A DNA stretch of 64,000 nucleotides from Microbacterium sp. W4I20 (GTDB taxonomy: Bacteria > Actinomycetota > Actinomycetes > Actinomycetales > Microbacteriaceae). The notes below the pieces were generated by a model that saw only the letters and a list, made by a program, of their open reading frames with translations, was not told where the DNA came from and ran no database searches. Made by a program: the position numbers and the translations under genes. Of this stretch, positions 1 to 8,175 are shown one piece after another (the first letter of the stretch is position 1; the number at the start of each line of letters is the position of its first letter). Location: the NCBI RefSeq assembly GCF_030816505.1, contig NZ_JAUSYB010000001.1, forward strand, positions 930,001-994,000. Reading direction: 5' to 3'.

Positions 1-121
1 CCACGATGGAGACGTGATCCCCGGCGCCCACCTCGAGAGTGACCCCCCGGAGGATCTCCAGACGCGAGTCGTCGGCGAGGAGCACGCTCTTCGCGACGTC
101 CTCAAGAGCGACGAGGCTCAC
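1..121 (-). CDS. ABC transporter ATP-binding protein, N-terminal fragment (cut by window edge)
   Basis: Only the first 40 codons are inside the window. The start is GTG at 121, overlapping the TGA of the upstream fusion protein (GTGA, 4 bp), which implies translational coupling. The visible sequence has the usual N-terminal beta strands of an ABC ATPase (LEILRGVTLEVGAGDHVSIV), and the Walker A glycine loop should follow just past the edge. Being coupled to a membrane fusion protein, it is most likely the ATPase of a MacAB/LolCDE-like export system. The substrate cannot be told. The family call is good; the subfamily is inference. Confidence 0.75.
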   Translation of the reverse strand, partial: MSLVALEDVAKSVLLADDSRLEILRGVTLEVGAGDHVSIV

Positions 122-1044
122 CAGCTCATCCCGCTGTCGCACTGCTCGACACCGGGAGAGATCTCATAGCAGTTCTCTTCGACCGGAGCGACGAACCCGG
201 GGACGAATTGACGCACGCTGTCGCCCTCCTCGAGCCCTTCGGTGACCTCGACCATCACGCCGTCGTTCACTCCGAGCGTCACTGCGCGCTCCTCCGGCTC
301 TGATCCGTCGCCCGCATCGACCCACACCGTGCCCGTCCCTGCACCACCCTGGACCGCGGTCACCGGGATGACGAGGGCATCCTCGACCTGGCCGAGCGCG
401 AGGTCCATGGTGGCAGGGAGTCCGGCGAACACGGTCTGGTCGGCGGGGAGCGCACAGCGGACGCTCGCCGTTCCCTCCGCACTCACCTGGACGCGCACGC
501 CGTTGCACGTGAACGGTGCGGGGCCTCCGGTGATCGTCACGGTCGCCTCGGTCGGGGCATTCACGAGGCGGTAGAGCTGGACCGGTTGCACGGTGGCGAG
601 CAGATGGTAGCGCGCAGGCGTGAGCGTGTAGATCTCCGTCCCGACTGTCGCGGACTGCCCTTTGACGAGAGCGATCTCGGACAGGTCGCCGGCCTCCGGC
701 GCGACGATGTCGAAGTCCTTCCGCGGATACTCCTGCCGCACGCTGAAGAGCTTCTGCCCCTTCTTGACCGAGGCGCCGTCACTGACGTGCACCGCGGTGA
801 TCGTGCCGTCGAATTCGCCGCGGACGGCGAAACTGTCGTCGCGTGCGACGTTGCCGCTCAGCGACAGCGCGTTCACGACCGATCCGCGTTCGACCGCCAC
901 GATCGGATCGGTGATCTCGGCCTCCGGGCTGACGGAGCTCTCGACCCGGTCGGGGAAGAACGCGATCTTCACGAGCGCCGCGGCGCACAGACCGAACACC
1001 AGGACCAGCAGCAGGGGGAAGATCCAGCGACGCCAGACGATCAC
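118..1044 (-). CDS. membrane fusion protein (HlyD/MacA-like periplasmic adaptor)
   Basis: This 308-residue protein has one N-terminal transmembrane segment (about residues 8-28) and an extracytoplasmic body. Residues 70-105 form a lipoyl-like hairpin region (GEFDGTITAVHVSDGASV), and a beta-barrel region with ALVIPVTAV follows, typical of membrane fusion proteins of ABC exporters. The C terminus has two cysteines that could form a disulfide. The start is GTG at 1044. A TAGCCT hexamer lies about 40 nt upstream (1086-1091 on the minus strand), so this unit appears to have a leader. The ABC ATPase follows with a 4-bp overlap. The transported compound is unknown. Confidence 0.75.
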   Translation of the reverse strand: MIVWRRWIFPLLLVLVFGLCAAALVKIAFFPDRVESSVSPEAEITDPIVAVERGSVVNALSLSGNVARDDSFAVRGEFDGTITAVHVSDGASVKKGQKLFSVRQEYPRKDFDIVAPEAGDLSEIALVKGQSATVGTEIYTLTPARYHLLATVQPVQLYRLVNAPTEATVTITGGPAPFTCNGVRVQVSAEGTASVRCALPADQTVFAGLPATMDLALGQVEDALVIPVTAVQGGAGTGTVWVDAGDGSEPEERAVTLGVNDGVMVEVTEGLEEGDSVRQFVPGFVAPVEENCYEISPGVEQCDSGMSW

Positions 1045-1144
1045 GGGGGCCTTTCCGGTCGTGCCGCCCTGGCACGTCCGCGGTCAGGCTATCCAGAAAT
1101 GTTTTCCGGGTATGGCAATCGCTGCCGCGTGTCGCGACACGACC

Positions 1145-1351
1145 TCACGCGCGCAGCGCCTCGTGGCGGACGATGAGCCATCCCGCCGGAACGGAGAGTC
1201 GGTCCGCGTGGGGTGAGCACAGATCATGCGCCTGCGGATCGTTCGCGGCTCCGAGCGGACCGAGGGCCGCCATCTGATCGCCGTAGTCGTAGGTGAGCGT
1301 CGCCACGGCTTCTCGCGCGCAGCCGACCTTCGAGCAGAGTCTTCCGTCCAT
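1145..1351 (-). CDS. DUF3499 family protein
   Basis: A 68-residue protein whose core (RLCSKVGC, ATLTYDYGDQMAALGPLG, DLCSPHADRLSVPAGW) matches the DUF3499 family, which is nearly restricted to Actinobacteria. Two N-terminal cysteines and a later Cys-x-x-His (CSPH) could bind a metal, but the function is not known. A longer in-frame extension to 1498 exists. The start at 1351 is chosen because DUF3499 proteins begin just before the first cysteine and a TACGCT hexamer sits 7 nt upstream, as in other leaderless genes here. It is divergent from the zincin-like gene, as is common in this phylum. Confidence 0.85.
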   Translation of the reverse strand: MDGRLCSKVGCAREAVATLTYDYGDQMAALGPLGAANDPQAHDLCSPHADRLSVPAGWLIVRHEALRA

Positions 1352-1358
1352 CTCGGTC

Positions 1359-1364
1359 AGCGTA
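1359..1364 (-). promoter_or_regulatory. -10 element of DUF3499 gene, leaderless start
   Basis: TACGCT on the minus strand ends 7 nt before the ATG at 1351. No clear -35 hexamer is visible. The spacing implies transcription starts at or next to the start codon. Confidence 0.5.
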
Positions 1365-1420
1365 CGGCTCGCGGACGAGGACCAGCCGGTGCCGCGCCGC
1401 ACACGAGCGCATGCACGGAT

Positions 1421-1426
1421 TAGACT
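1421..1426 (+). promoter_or_regulatory. -10 element of zincin-like gene, leaderless start
   Basis: TAGACT followed by 6 nt and then ATG at 1433. There is no ribosome binding site between them. The promoter is divergent to that of the DUF3499 gene. Confidence 0.55.
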
Positions 1427-1432
1427 TTCGAC

Positions 1433-1861
1433 ATGCCTCGTCGCCGCGCGTCTCGCGCCTCTGCTGCTCCGCGGCGGGGAGCGCGCCACGGCCGTCACGG
1501 GCGTCTCGGTCGCAGCGAGGTCGTTCGACCACCTCTGGCACCGCTCGATGGATGGATCGACCGCTTCGACCTCACGGTCGGGACGGCGGTCGAGTTCCTC
1601 CGCGGCACCTGGCCGGAGTTGCAGGAGGTGCGCTTCGAGATCGGCGCGATCCCCGCGTTCGATGCGTCAGAAGAGGTGCCGCGCTGGTACCTGGATCGCG
1701 AGAACCGGCGAATCGTCCTGTTCCGTCTCCCCATCGAACGGCTGCTGCCTCCCGGCCACGACGATGCGATGCATCGCCGGATGGCCATCGAGAGCGCGGT
1801 CTTCCGAGCCGCGGCCGAGTACGTCGGCCGCGAGCCCTGGGATCTCGGTCACGACCACTGA
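1433..1861 (+). CDS. metallopeptidase (zincin-like) family protein lacking HExxH
   Basis: This 142-residue protein corresponds to the small protein annotated as 'metallopeptidase family protein' that sits next to DUF3499 and whiB in many actinobacteria. The first 30 residues are Arg/Ala-rich and probably disordered. The conserved region runs from about residue 37 (PLDGWIDRFDLTVG) to the end. Where zincins carry HExxH, the helix here reads HRRMAIESAVFRAAAEYVG, without the two-His-plus-Glu signature. Proteolytic activity is therefore doubtful and the name is inherited from the family. The start is set by a leaderless-type promoter. Confidence 0.7.
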   Translation: MPRRRASRASAAPRRGARHGRHGRLGRSEVVRPPLAPLDGWIDRFDLTVGTAVEFLRGTWPELQEVRFEIGAIPAFDASEEVPRWYLDRENRRIVLFRLPIERLLPPGHDDAMHRRMAIESAVFRAAAEYVGREPWDLGHDH

Positions 1862-1884
1862 GCCCTGACCCCCGTGGCGTGCGG

Positions 1885-3267
1885 TCAGGGATAGACCGTG
1901 ATCGCGCTCTCCGCTCCCGCACCCGGCCGGATGGACAGCACGGCGATCGCACCCGGCGCGGTGAACGACACGGACGCGTGCACGGGCGCCGTCGTGCCGA
2001 GGCGGTAGGTCGTCTTCGCCTCCACACCGACGCTGACGTATTCTCCGGCCCCGACGGCGACCTCCTGCGACGCGCCCCCGTCTGCCGGCTCGACCGTGAC
2101 CGTGATGTCTTCCTCCGTCCTGTTCGCCAGGTGAAGCTGCGGTGCCGGCCCGGACGGGACCGCGACCAAGACGTCCGAGTCGACCTCGGGCGACGGGGTC
2201 GCCCAGGCGAAGTCGGTGCCACTGCCGGAGCCGTCCTGCTGGCGCACGGCGGCGACGACAGCCGCATCGGCGTCGACCGCCACGGAGTAGGTGCCGGGGT
2301 CGAGCCCGCTCAACGCCACCTCGGCCGGTTCGTCGGCGACGAGCGGGACAGAGAACTCCTCGGTCGACGCGCTCGAGCCCTCCGCGGTGACGCTGATACG
2401 CGCTTGGGTGTCGGTCCCCGGCGAGAGCAGCCGGAGCACTGTCATGTCGGCGTCGTCTCCGTCGACGGTGAACGCCTGCACCCCGGGGATCACCAGGCTC
2501 TCCTGCGGGGCCGGGACAGCCTCTTGAAGATCGACGCCCGCGGGGTCGAGCACCCGCACCAGCGAGGACTGCAACACCGCGCGCACGGGCGCGCCGACCG
2601 CCGTGACCTCGACCACCGGCGCCTCATTCCCCGCCGCGATCGACGCGAGCGGTAGGGCGAGCTGCGTGCCGGCCGGGATCACGACGGTGCGTGCGCTGCG
2701 CATCGTGCCGTACACCGACAGCGTCACCGTCGACGGGACTCTCGCGGCGTTCGTCAGGACGACGACGTCCTCGGTACCCGTCCCCACGTCGCCACCGACC
2801 AGCCACGACTCCAACAGAGATTCGCCGCACGGCAGCGCGGCGAACCCGGCGAGGTCCTCCGCCGCGATGGTCATGGACTCGGCAGCGGCGATCAGGGGTG
2901 CGGTGCGCCCGTCGACCGTTCCGGTGAGCACGCGGACCTGGTCCGCATCGATGAGGTCGGGGGCTTCCAAGGCCTCCACCGTCGGGGCGGCCGCGCTCCC
3001 CGCGTCGATGAAGCTCGGCGTGGCTGCGGAGCGCATTTCCATCGGCGCAGACGGGTCTCGGCCGAGCGCCCGCAGATCACCGTTGCACACCAAGGTGCTG
3101 TCTGCGGGAAGAGGGGTGATCTCCGCCTGAGCCGGTTGCTGTCGAATCTCCGGCCACGGCGCATGGATGGCCGCGACGACACCGACCACGCAGGCCACGG
3201 CGACGACCACACCCGTCACGAGCCGCGCGCCGGTCGCGGCGACTCGGAAAGCGCGTGTGCCGTTCAT
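1885..3267 (-). CDS. DUF5719 family secreted/anchored protein
   Basis: A 460-residue protein with an N-terminal hydrophobic segment (about residues 15-34) acting as signal anchor, followed by an extracytoplasmic beta-rich region low in cysteine. Position and composition match DUF5719, the protein that follows the large membrane glycosyltransferase downstream of whiB in actinobacteria. The ATG at 3267 overlaps the TGA of that glycosyltransferase (ATGA), so the two are coupled and probably act together at the membrane. No catalytic motif is recognisable, and the biochemical role is unknown. Confidence 0.8.
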   Translation of the reverse strand: MNGTRAFRVAATGARLVTGVVVAVACVVGVVAAIHAPWPEIRQQPAQAEITPLPADSTLVCNGDLRALGRDPSAPMEMRSAATPSFIDAGSAAAPTVEALEAPDLIDADQVRVLTGTVDGRTAPLIAAAESMTIAAEDLAGFAALPCGESLLESWLVGGDVGTGTEDVVVLTNAARVPSTVTLSVYGTMRSARTVVIPAGTQLALPLASIAAGNEAPVVEVTAVGAPVRAVLQSSLVRVLDPAGVDLQEAVPAPQESLVIPGVQAFTVDGDDADMTVLRLLSPGTDTQARISVTAEGSSASTEEFSVPLVADEPAEVALSGLDPGTYSVAVDADAAVVAAVRQQDGSGSGTDFAWATPSPEVDSDVLVAVPSGPAPQLHLANRTEEDITVTVEPADGGASQEVAVGAGEYVSVGVEAKTTYRLGTTAPVHASVSFTAPGAIAVLSIRPGAGAESAITVYP

Positions 3268-6200
3268 CGGTCCTCCTCCGAAGTCGGGCGTTCGGATCGC
3301 CGATCGACGTCGAGCGCCGTCTCCTCGGTATCGTCGGTCTCGACAGGCTCGTCCGTCTCGACAGGCTCGTCCGTCTCGACAGGCTCATCGGTCTCCACGG
3401 GTTCGACGTTCTCGACGGGTTCCACCGTCTTCACGCCGATCATCGGATCATCGGAGATCCCGTCATCGTGCTCGCCCGTCGCGGCAGGGTCCGCTGACAC
3501 GTCGTCCGGAGAGGCGTCCTCTGCCAGGACGTCCGGCTCCTCGTGGAGCGCGTCCCGCTCCTCCGCCGCATCCGGATCATCTCTATCCTCGATGTGCCGC
3601 GGCAGGACGAGGGGCTCGTCCGGCACACGCCCGACGATGCGAGACAGGGCGCGAGCGGCCCGACGCGACGACCGGGTCGGGATGGAGAGCAGCAGCGCCG
3701 CGAGGACGAAGACGAGTTGCAGGGTGATGATCAGGCGAGCCGTGCTCCGATCCTCGGCACTCAGCGCCGGAGGTTCAGCCGCCTCGGCCTGGAGCCGCCA
3801 GAGCAGCCCACGATCGGTCTTGCCTGCAGGCAGGAATCCGGGACGCTGATCGATCGAGGCGGCGGCCGTCGTGCGCAGAACACGCGCCTTGTCGTCCTCC
3901 CCCGTAGGCAGCCGAGACAGCAGCACGTAGCTGATGCCGCGCTTCGCGAGTTCGGCGGGAGCGTCGAAATCCCGTGCGGAGAGCAGATCGACCGCAAGCG
4001 TCGAGATGTCGCGGCCCCCTGGGCGGTGGTCGCCGTGTTCATCATGGTGGACTGGGATCCGAGTGTCTCGCTGGCTCCCCACACGACCTCGACGGCGAGT
4101 CCGCCGCCGTCCTGCGGGGTGAGCACGAGCGTCGCGATCTGCCGGTCGTCGGCAGCCTGCGCAGCGACGTACGCGGGCAGGGTGGACACGGGACCATTGG
4201 TCAGCACCGACCGCTGGGCGTGGAACGCCACGAGAGCCGGCCCCGCGCAAGCCACCAGAGCGGAGCCCGCGACGACAGCGGCCGCCACACGCAGACGCGG
4301 AAGAGTGACCGCCGTGTCCAAGGTGACCAGTGCAGCGCCCACCACGCCGACCCACGCGAGGCTCAGGCCTGAGCCCGGCCAGATGCCGACGCCTGCCCCC
4401 TGCGCGAAGGAGACCGAGATGCCGACCGAGAGGAACGCGGTGGCCAGGCCCGAGAGCGCCACGATCAGAAGCGTGATGCCGGCGCGCCACCTCGGAGCGA
4501 CGGCGGACGCGAGAGCGAGCAGGGCGATCGGGGCGCACAGCAGTGGAGCCCACGCGCCGATCGGTTCGGGGAGGAATGCCATCCACCTGGCGAGGTCCGG
4601 CGTCGGGAAGCCTGACGCGAGCGCGAGACGACCGGCGGCGTCCGCGGCTGCCGAGGGCCCGGCCCAGACCACACCCGGGTCGGCGAGCAGCGCCAGCGGA
4701 GTTCCCTGGGACAGCTGCCAGAGGACAAGAGGCGCGAAGAGCAGCGCGGCCGGGAGCGGCAGCCACAGCAGACGGCCGGCGCCCCGGAACTGGGCGGTCG
4801 CGAGAGTGATTCCGATCGCCACCACCCAGAGCAGCAGCAGAGCCGGGATGAGCGAGGGGGCGCACGCGGCGACGGCCGCCAGCAGCAACGATGCCGCACC
4901 GGCCGCACCCCAGGATCGGTGCGCGACGGCGGCGGCATGGAAGAGCCATGGCAGCAGCAGGTGCACCAGCACAGCGGCCGGACGCCCGTCGACGAGAGCA
5001 GTGAGGAAGGTCGGCGCCACCGCCCACGCCACGCCGGCGAGGATCCGCAGGCCGGCACGATCGGTCACCCGCGTCGCCGCGAACCAGCCGCCCAGCACGG
5101 CCAGCGGAAGGGCGAGGATCCACAGGAGCACCAGGATGAAGGAGGGCTCGGCCGGCCAGAGCGAGCCGAGCACCGCCACGATGGCCGCGAACGGGTCCGC
5201 AGGACCCACCACGTCGACGCCGAGGCCCCGCACGCCCCATGCGGCGTCGCGCCACAGGCCCGCGATGGTGTCACGCAGAGGGAGGAGCCCGCCGCCGCCG
5301 ATCGTCGGCCACGCGAGCACGGTCGTGAACGACGCGATGCTGACCACCAGGGCTGCCAGCACCACCCAGGCCCCGCCACCGGAGAAGAAATGCAGCTCGC
5401 TGACCGCACCGCCTTCGCTGCCGTGACCGTCGTCGAGGCGCCGACGCAACTGGGACGAGGTCACCCGCAGCGGGCTGATACTCGCCCAGGTGGAGGTACG
5501 GAAGGAGCGGATACGCGCACGCGAACGGGCGATCGCGCCGAAGCGCAGCATCGCGGTGAGCGCGGCCGCCCACTCGGGGATCACGGCTTCCGGGCGCTTG
5601 CCGACCAGCTGCGTGATCGATCGCCACAGCGCGAGCGGTAGGAGCGTGAGCCAGTGCACCGGCACCGCCGCGGCCGGCGCGTACGCGAGTCGGCGGTGCA
5701 ACTGGGCGAGTCGGCGGACGAAAGCGCGGCGCGAGCGACCGGCGGGGAGCGCGGCGGGTCCGTCCGGCGAGGCGGAGATCCGTGCGTCCGGTGCAAGCAC
5801 CACACGGCCGCCCCCGAGGCGCGCGCGCACGCCGAGGTCGAGTCCCTCGTCCGCCCCGCCGAGCGCGGTGTCCGGACGGAGGGCGTCACGCACCTCGCCG
5901 CGGATCAGGATCCCCCTGATGTCCGAGCCGAGGACATCGTCCATGCCGTCGTGCTGTCCTTGATCGAGTTCGCCCGCGGCCAGCTCGACGGATCGGCCGA
6001 GAGCGGTCATGCTGATTCCCAGCGACACGATCTCACGCTCGTTGTCGGTCGCGATGAGCTTCGGAGCGATGATCGCCGCCGACGGCGAGCGCTCCAGCAT
6101 CCCGGTCAATCGCTCCAGCGCTCGCGGATGCGGTGTCGTGTCCTGCGCCAGCAGCCAGATGGCGGAGCCTTCCGCCACTCGGGGGCGGGCGAGCTCGACG

Positions 6201-6421
6201 GCCTCGGCGAACGATGTCGTGGTGCGAGCCTCGATGATGCCCTCGACCGTGCGGCCCACGGCCTCGCTCTCTCGCGCCGACGCGGCGTCGCCGCACACGA
6301 CCAGCGTCACCGCCGCTGCCGTCACCGATTGGGATCGCACGGCGTCGAGAGTGCGGAGGAGCTGCGCGCGGGCAGATGATCCGGCGCGCGCGACGATGAT
6401 GGCGTGAACTCGGGCTGGCAT
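3264..6421 (-). pseudogene. large GT2-type membrane glycosyltransferase, interrupted by a 1-nt frameshift
   Basis: The N-terminal ~230 residues form a GT2-like domain (starts MPARVHAIIVARAGSS; later LAQDTTPHPRALERL). About ten hydrophobic segments follow, then a second-frame C terminus ending in an acidic tail with EPVETD repeats. The homology-bearing reading frame changes at the C5 run 4015-4019 (G5 on the coding strand): codons read AQG then need one more base to continue as RDISTLAVDLLSARDF. The span is 3158 nt, two more than a multiple of three, fitting one missing base. The intact product would be about 1052 residues. The lesion may be a sequencing error or real. A TAGGCT hexamer 9 nt before ATG 6421 marks the promoter. 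The substrate is unknown; the context suggests cell-wall glycan assembly. Confidence 0.75.
3331..3420. repeat. 18-bp tandem repeat encoding EPVETD
   Basis: Five 18-bp units; the first three are near identical, the fourth and fifth diverged. On the minus strand they encode a hexapeptide repeat (EPVETD) in the acidic cytoplasmic tail of the large glycosyltransferase. Such repeats can vary in copy number between strains. Confidence 0.85.
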
Positions 6422-6430
6422 GACGTCGTC

Positions 6431-6436
6431 AGCCTA
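6431..6436 (-). promoter_or_regulatory. -10 element of the large glycosyltransferase gene
   Basis: TAGGCT on the minus strand, 9 nt before the ATG at 6421. It suggests a leaderless or near-leaderless message, separate from whiB transcription. Confidence 0.45.
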
Positions 6437-6522
6437 TGCGCGCGATCATCGGCGCCGGAGCAGTGGATGCGGCGCGCCCGCGAAGCTGTGCGTCCTCGAT
6501 GCTCCGCGGCCGATCGGGCGGG

Positions 6523-6840
6523 TCAGCTGGCGCGACGCTTGAGCTTCCGGCGCTCGCGCTCGGACAGCCCGCCCCAGATACCGAAGCGCTCATCGTTGTT
6601 GAGCGCGTACTCGAGGCATTCGCCGCGGACGTCGCACGTCGTGCAGATGCGCTTCGCATCCCGCGTGGAGCCGCCCTTCTCGGGGAAGAAGGCCTCAGGA
6701 TCGGTCTGCGAGCAGAGTGCGTCGCTCTGCCAGGCGAGAGCATTGTCGTCGTCGGCGTTCGGCTTCCGAACCCCCGGTACGCCGAGGTTGATCGGGTCGA
6801 CGAACCAGTTCTCCGGTACCTCGGAACGGTAACCCGTCAT
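6523..6840 (-). CDS. whiB2: WhiB-family transcriptional regulator (WhiB2/WhmD type)
   Basis: A 105-residue protein with the four cluster-binding cysteines at 43, 66, 69 and 75 (C-x22-C-x2-C-x5-C), the GIWGG turn at 87-91 and a basic C terminus (RERRKLKRRAS). The block QTDPEAFFPEKGGSTRDAK is characteristic of the WhiB/WhiB2/WhmD clade, which in mycobacteria and streptomycetes is needed for cell division and septation and works as a [4Fe-4S] partner of the primary sigma factor. ATG 6840 is preferred to an upstream in-frame ATG because GGAG lies 6 nt before it. It is flanked by manA and the large glycosyltransferase, an actinobacterial synteny. Confidence 0.93.
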   Translation of the reverse strand: MTGYRSEVPENWFVDPINLGVPGVRKPNADDDNALAWQSDALCSQTDPEAFFPEKGGSTRDAKRICTTCDVRGECLEYALNNDERFGIWGGLSERERRKLKRRAS

Positions 6841-6888
6841 GTCGATCTCCAACCCTCTGTTTCCGCCCCCCGGCGGGCCGTGCTCCAC

Positions 6889-6919
6889 TAATTACACCCG
6901 TGTCATTCGCTCCGGTCAA
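6889..6919 (-). promoter_or_regulatory. promoter of whiB2 (TTGACC ... TAATTA)
   Basis: On the minus strand TTGACC (6914-6919) and TAATTA (6889-6894) are separated by 19 nt. The message would have a leader of about 40 nt ending in a GGAG ribosome binding site. It lies in the 124-bp gap between manA and whiB2, which otherwise shows nothing. Confidence 0.45.
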
Positions 6920-6964
6920 GTCGCGGATCGTAAACCCTCAATCCAGTCTTGAAGGTTCTTGACC

Positions 6965-8107
6965 TCACACCGGCGTGTCGCGCCCGGGCGAGGCCACGAA
7001 AGCCTCGCCGTCGCCGGAGAGCGTCAGAGACCCCTCGTCCGCTGCGGCGAACGCCACCGCCCCGACGGCAACGTCGAGCTGCTCCCCCGACCCCGTTGTC
7101 ACGTGGACCGAACCGGCCGTGGTCAGCACCATTGTGGGCCCTGAGACAGGGAGCGTGATCGGCGTACCGGCGAGCGCGATCCTCGCCAGGGCGAAGTCCG
7201 GCACCGGCACCGGGTAGTGGGTGATTGCCCCCTCGGCGGTGGGACGGAGCACCGGCACCTCCCCTGGCACGGTGTCGAGGATCGACAGCAACTCGGGCAC
7301 GTCGATCCTCTTGGGGGTGAGCCCGCCGCGGAGCACGTTGTCACTCGCCGCCATGATCTCGACCCCGAGCCCGGAGAGGTACGCGTGCAGCAGGCCCGCC
7401 CGCAGGAAGACGCCCTCCCCTCGGCGGAGGACGACGTGATTCATCAGCAGTGCGACGACGACTCCGGGGTCTCCCGGATAGGTCGCGGCGACGCCGGCGA
7501 TCGCCCGCAGAGTGGTGGCCCACTCCCCCGCATCCGTCTCTTCGTCCGCCGCCGTCACCGCGGCGATGATGTCATCGACCTCCGTCTGGGCCTCGCCACC
7601 GAGCAGCCAGCCGATCGCGTCGCGCAGCACGTCGCCGTCGGCTCTCAGCCGGCGCCTCAGCTCCACGACGCCGGCCGCGTCGGAGAGCGCGTCAAGCAGA
7701 CGAAGACTGTCGGGCACCGGCCGCAGGCCGCTCAGCGACTCGAACGTCTCACTGAGGGCGACGATGAGCTCAGGTTTGTGATTGTCGTCGCGGTAGTTGC
7801 GCTGCGGGTCGTCCTCAGCGAGACCGCTCTCCCGTGCCCATCCCTCTCGGGCCTGCGCGATCGTCGGGTGCACCTGGATCGAGAGCGGCCGGCCTGCAGC
7901 GAGCAGCTTGAGAAGGTACGGCAGCGTGCCGCCGGTCACCTGGTCGAGCGTGCCGCCGCCGGTCACGTCGGAGGGGTCTCCCGGGTGGTCGCCGAACCAC
8001 ACCTCTGCCTCCGGCTTCCCGGAGGGCGCGCGGCCCTCGAGGCCGGCGAGGAGCGAGTCGGATCCCCAGGCGTAGTCGCGGGGCGCATTCGTGAGGCTCA
8101 GCAGCAT
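6965..8107 (-). CDS. manA: mannose-6-phosphate isomerase, class I
   Basis: A 380-residue type I phosphomannose isomerase, which interconverts fructose-6-phosphate and mannose-6-phosphate in the cytosol, feeding GDP-mannose for mannosylated glycans. Family marks are NAPRDYAWGS near the N terminus, EVWFGDHPGDPS, the metal-site segments LSIQVHPTIAQAREG and NYRDDNHKPELIVAL, and HAYLSGLGVEIMAASDNVLRGGLTPKRIDVPEL. ATG 8107 is chosen because it precedes the conserved start and a TACGCT hexamer lies 6 nt upstream. It is divergent from the O-antigen ligase-like gene and adjacent to whiB2, as in mycobacteria and streptomycetes. Confidence 0.93.
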   Translation of the reverse strand: MLLSLTNAPRDYAWGSDSLLAGLEGRAPSGKPEAEVWFGDHPGDPSDVTGGGTLDQVTGGTLPYLLKLLAAGRPLSIQVHPTIAQAREGWARESGLAEDDPQRNYRDDNHKPELIVALSETFESLSGLRPVPDSLRLLDALSDAAGVVELRRRLRADGDVLRDAIGWLLGGEAQTEVDDIIAAVTAADEETDAGEWATTLRAIAGVAATYPGDPGVVVALLMNHVVLRRGEGVFLRAGLLHAYLSGLGVEIMAASDNVLRGGLTPKRIDVPELLSILDTVPGEVPVLRPTAEGAITHYPVPVPDFALARIALAGTPITLPVSGPTMVLTTAGSVHVTTGSGEQLDVAVGAVAFAAADEGSLTLSGDGEAFVASPGRDTPV

Positions 8108-8113
8108 CCCCCC

Positions 8114-8119
8114 AGCGTA
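8114..8119 (-). promoter_or_regulatory. -10 element of manA
   Basis: TACGCT on the minus strand followed by GGGGGG and ATG at 8107. The G6 could instead be read as an over-close ribosome binding site; the spacing fits a leaderless start. Confidence 0.4.
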
Positions 8120-8162
8120 GAGGCGGTCGGCGCGACTCAGGGTCGCACCGGGCACGGCGCTG

Positions 8163-8168
8163 TAGCCT
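8163..8168 (+). promoter_or_regulatory. -10 element of O-antigen ligase-like gene
   Basis: TAGCCT, 7 nt, then ATG at 8176; no ribosome binding site between. It is divergent to the manA promoter within 60 bp. Confidence 0.5.
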
Positions 8169-8175
8169 GAACGCG

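Noticed and set aside
4015..4019. Programmed frameshifting as explanation for the split glycosyltransferase
   Set aside because: There is a G5 run on the coding strand but no recognisable slippery heptamer plus downstream pseudoknot, and the family is not known to use recoding. An error or mutation is simpler.
3543..5426. A 627-codon open frame on the plus strand opposite the large glycosyltransferase
   Set aside because: It is rich in Arg, Ala, Ser and Thr with no family motif, runs antisense to a gene with clear membrane-protein character, and is a usual by-product of high-GC codon bias.
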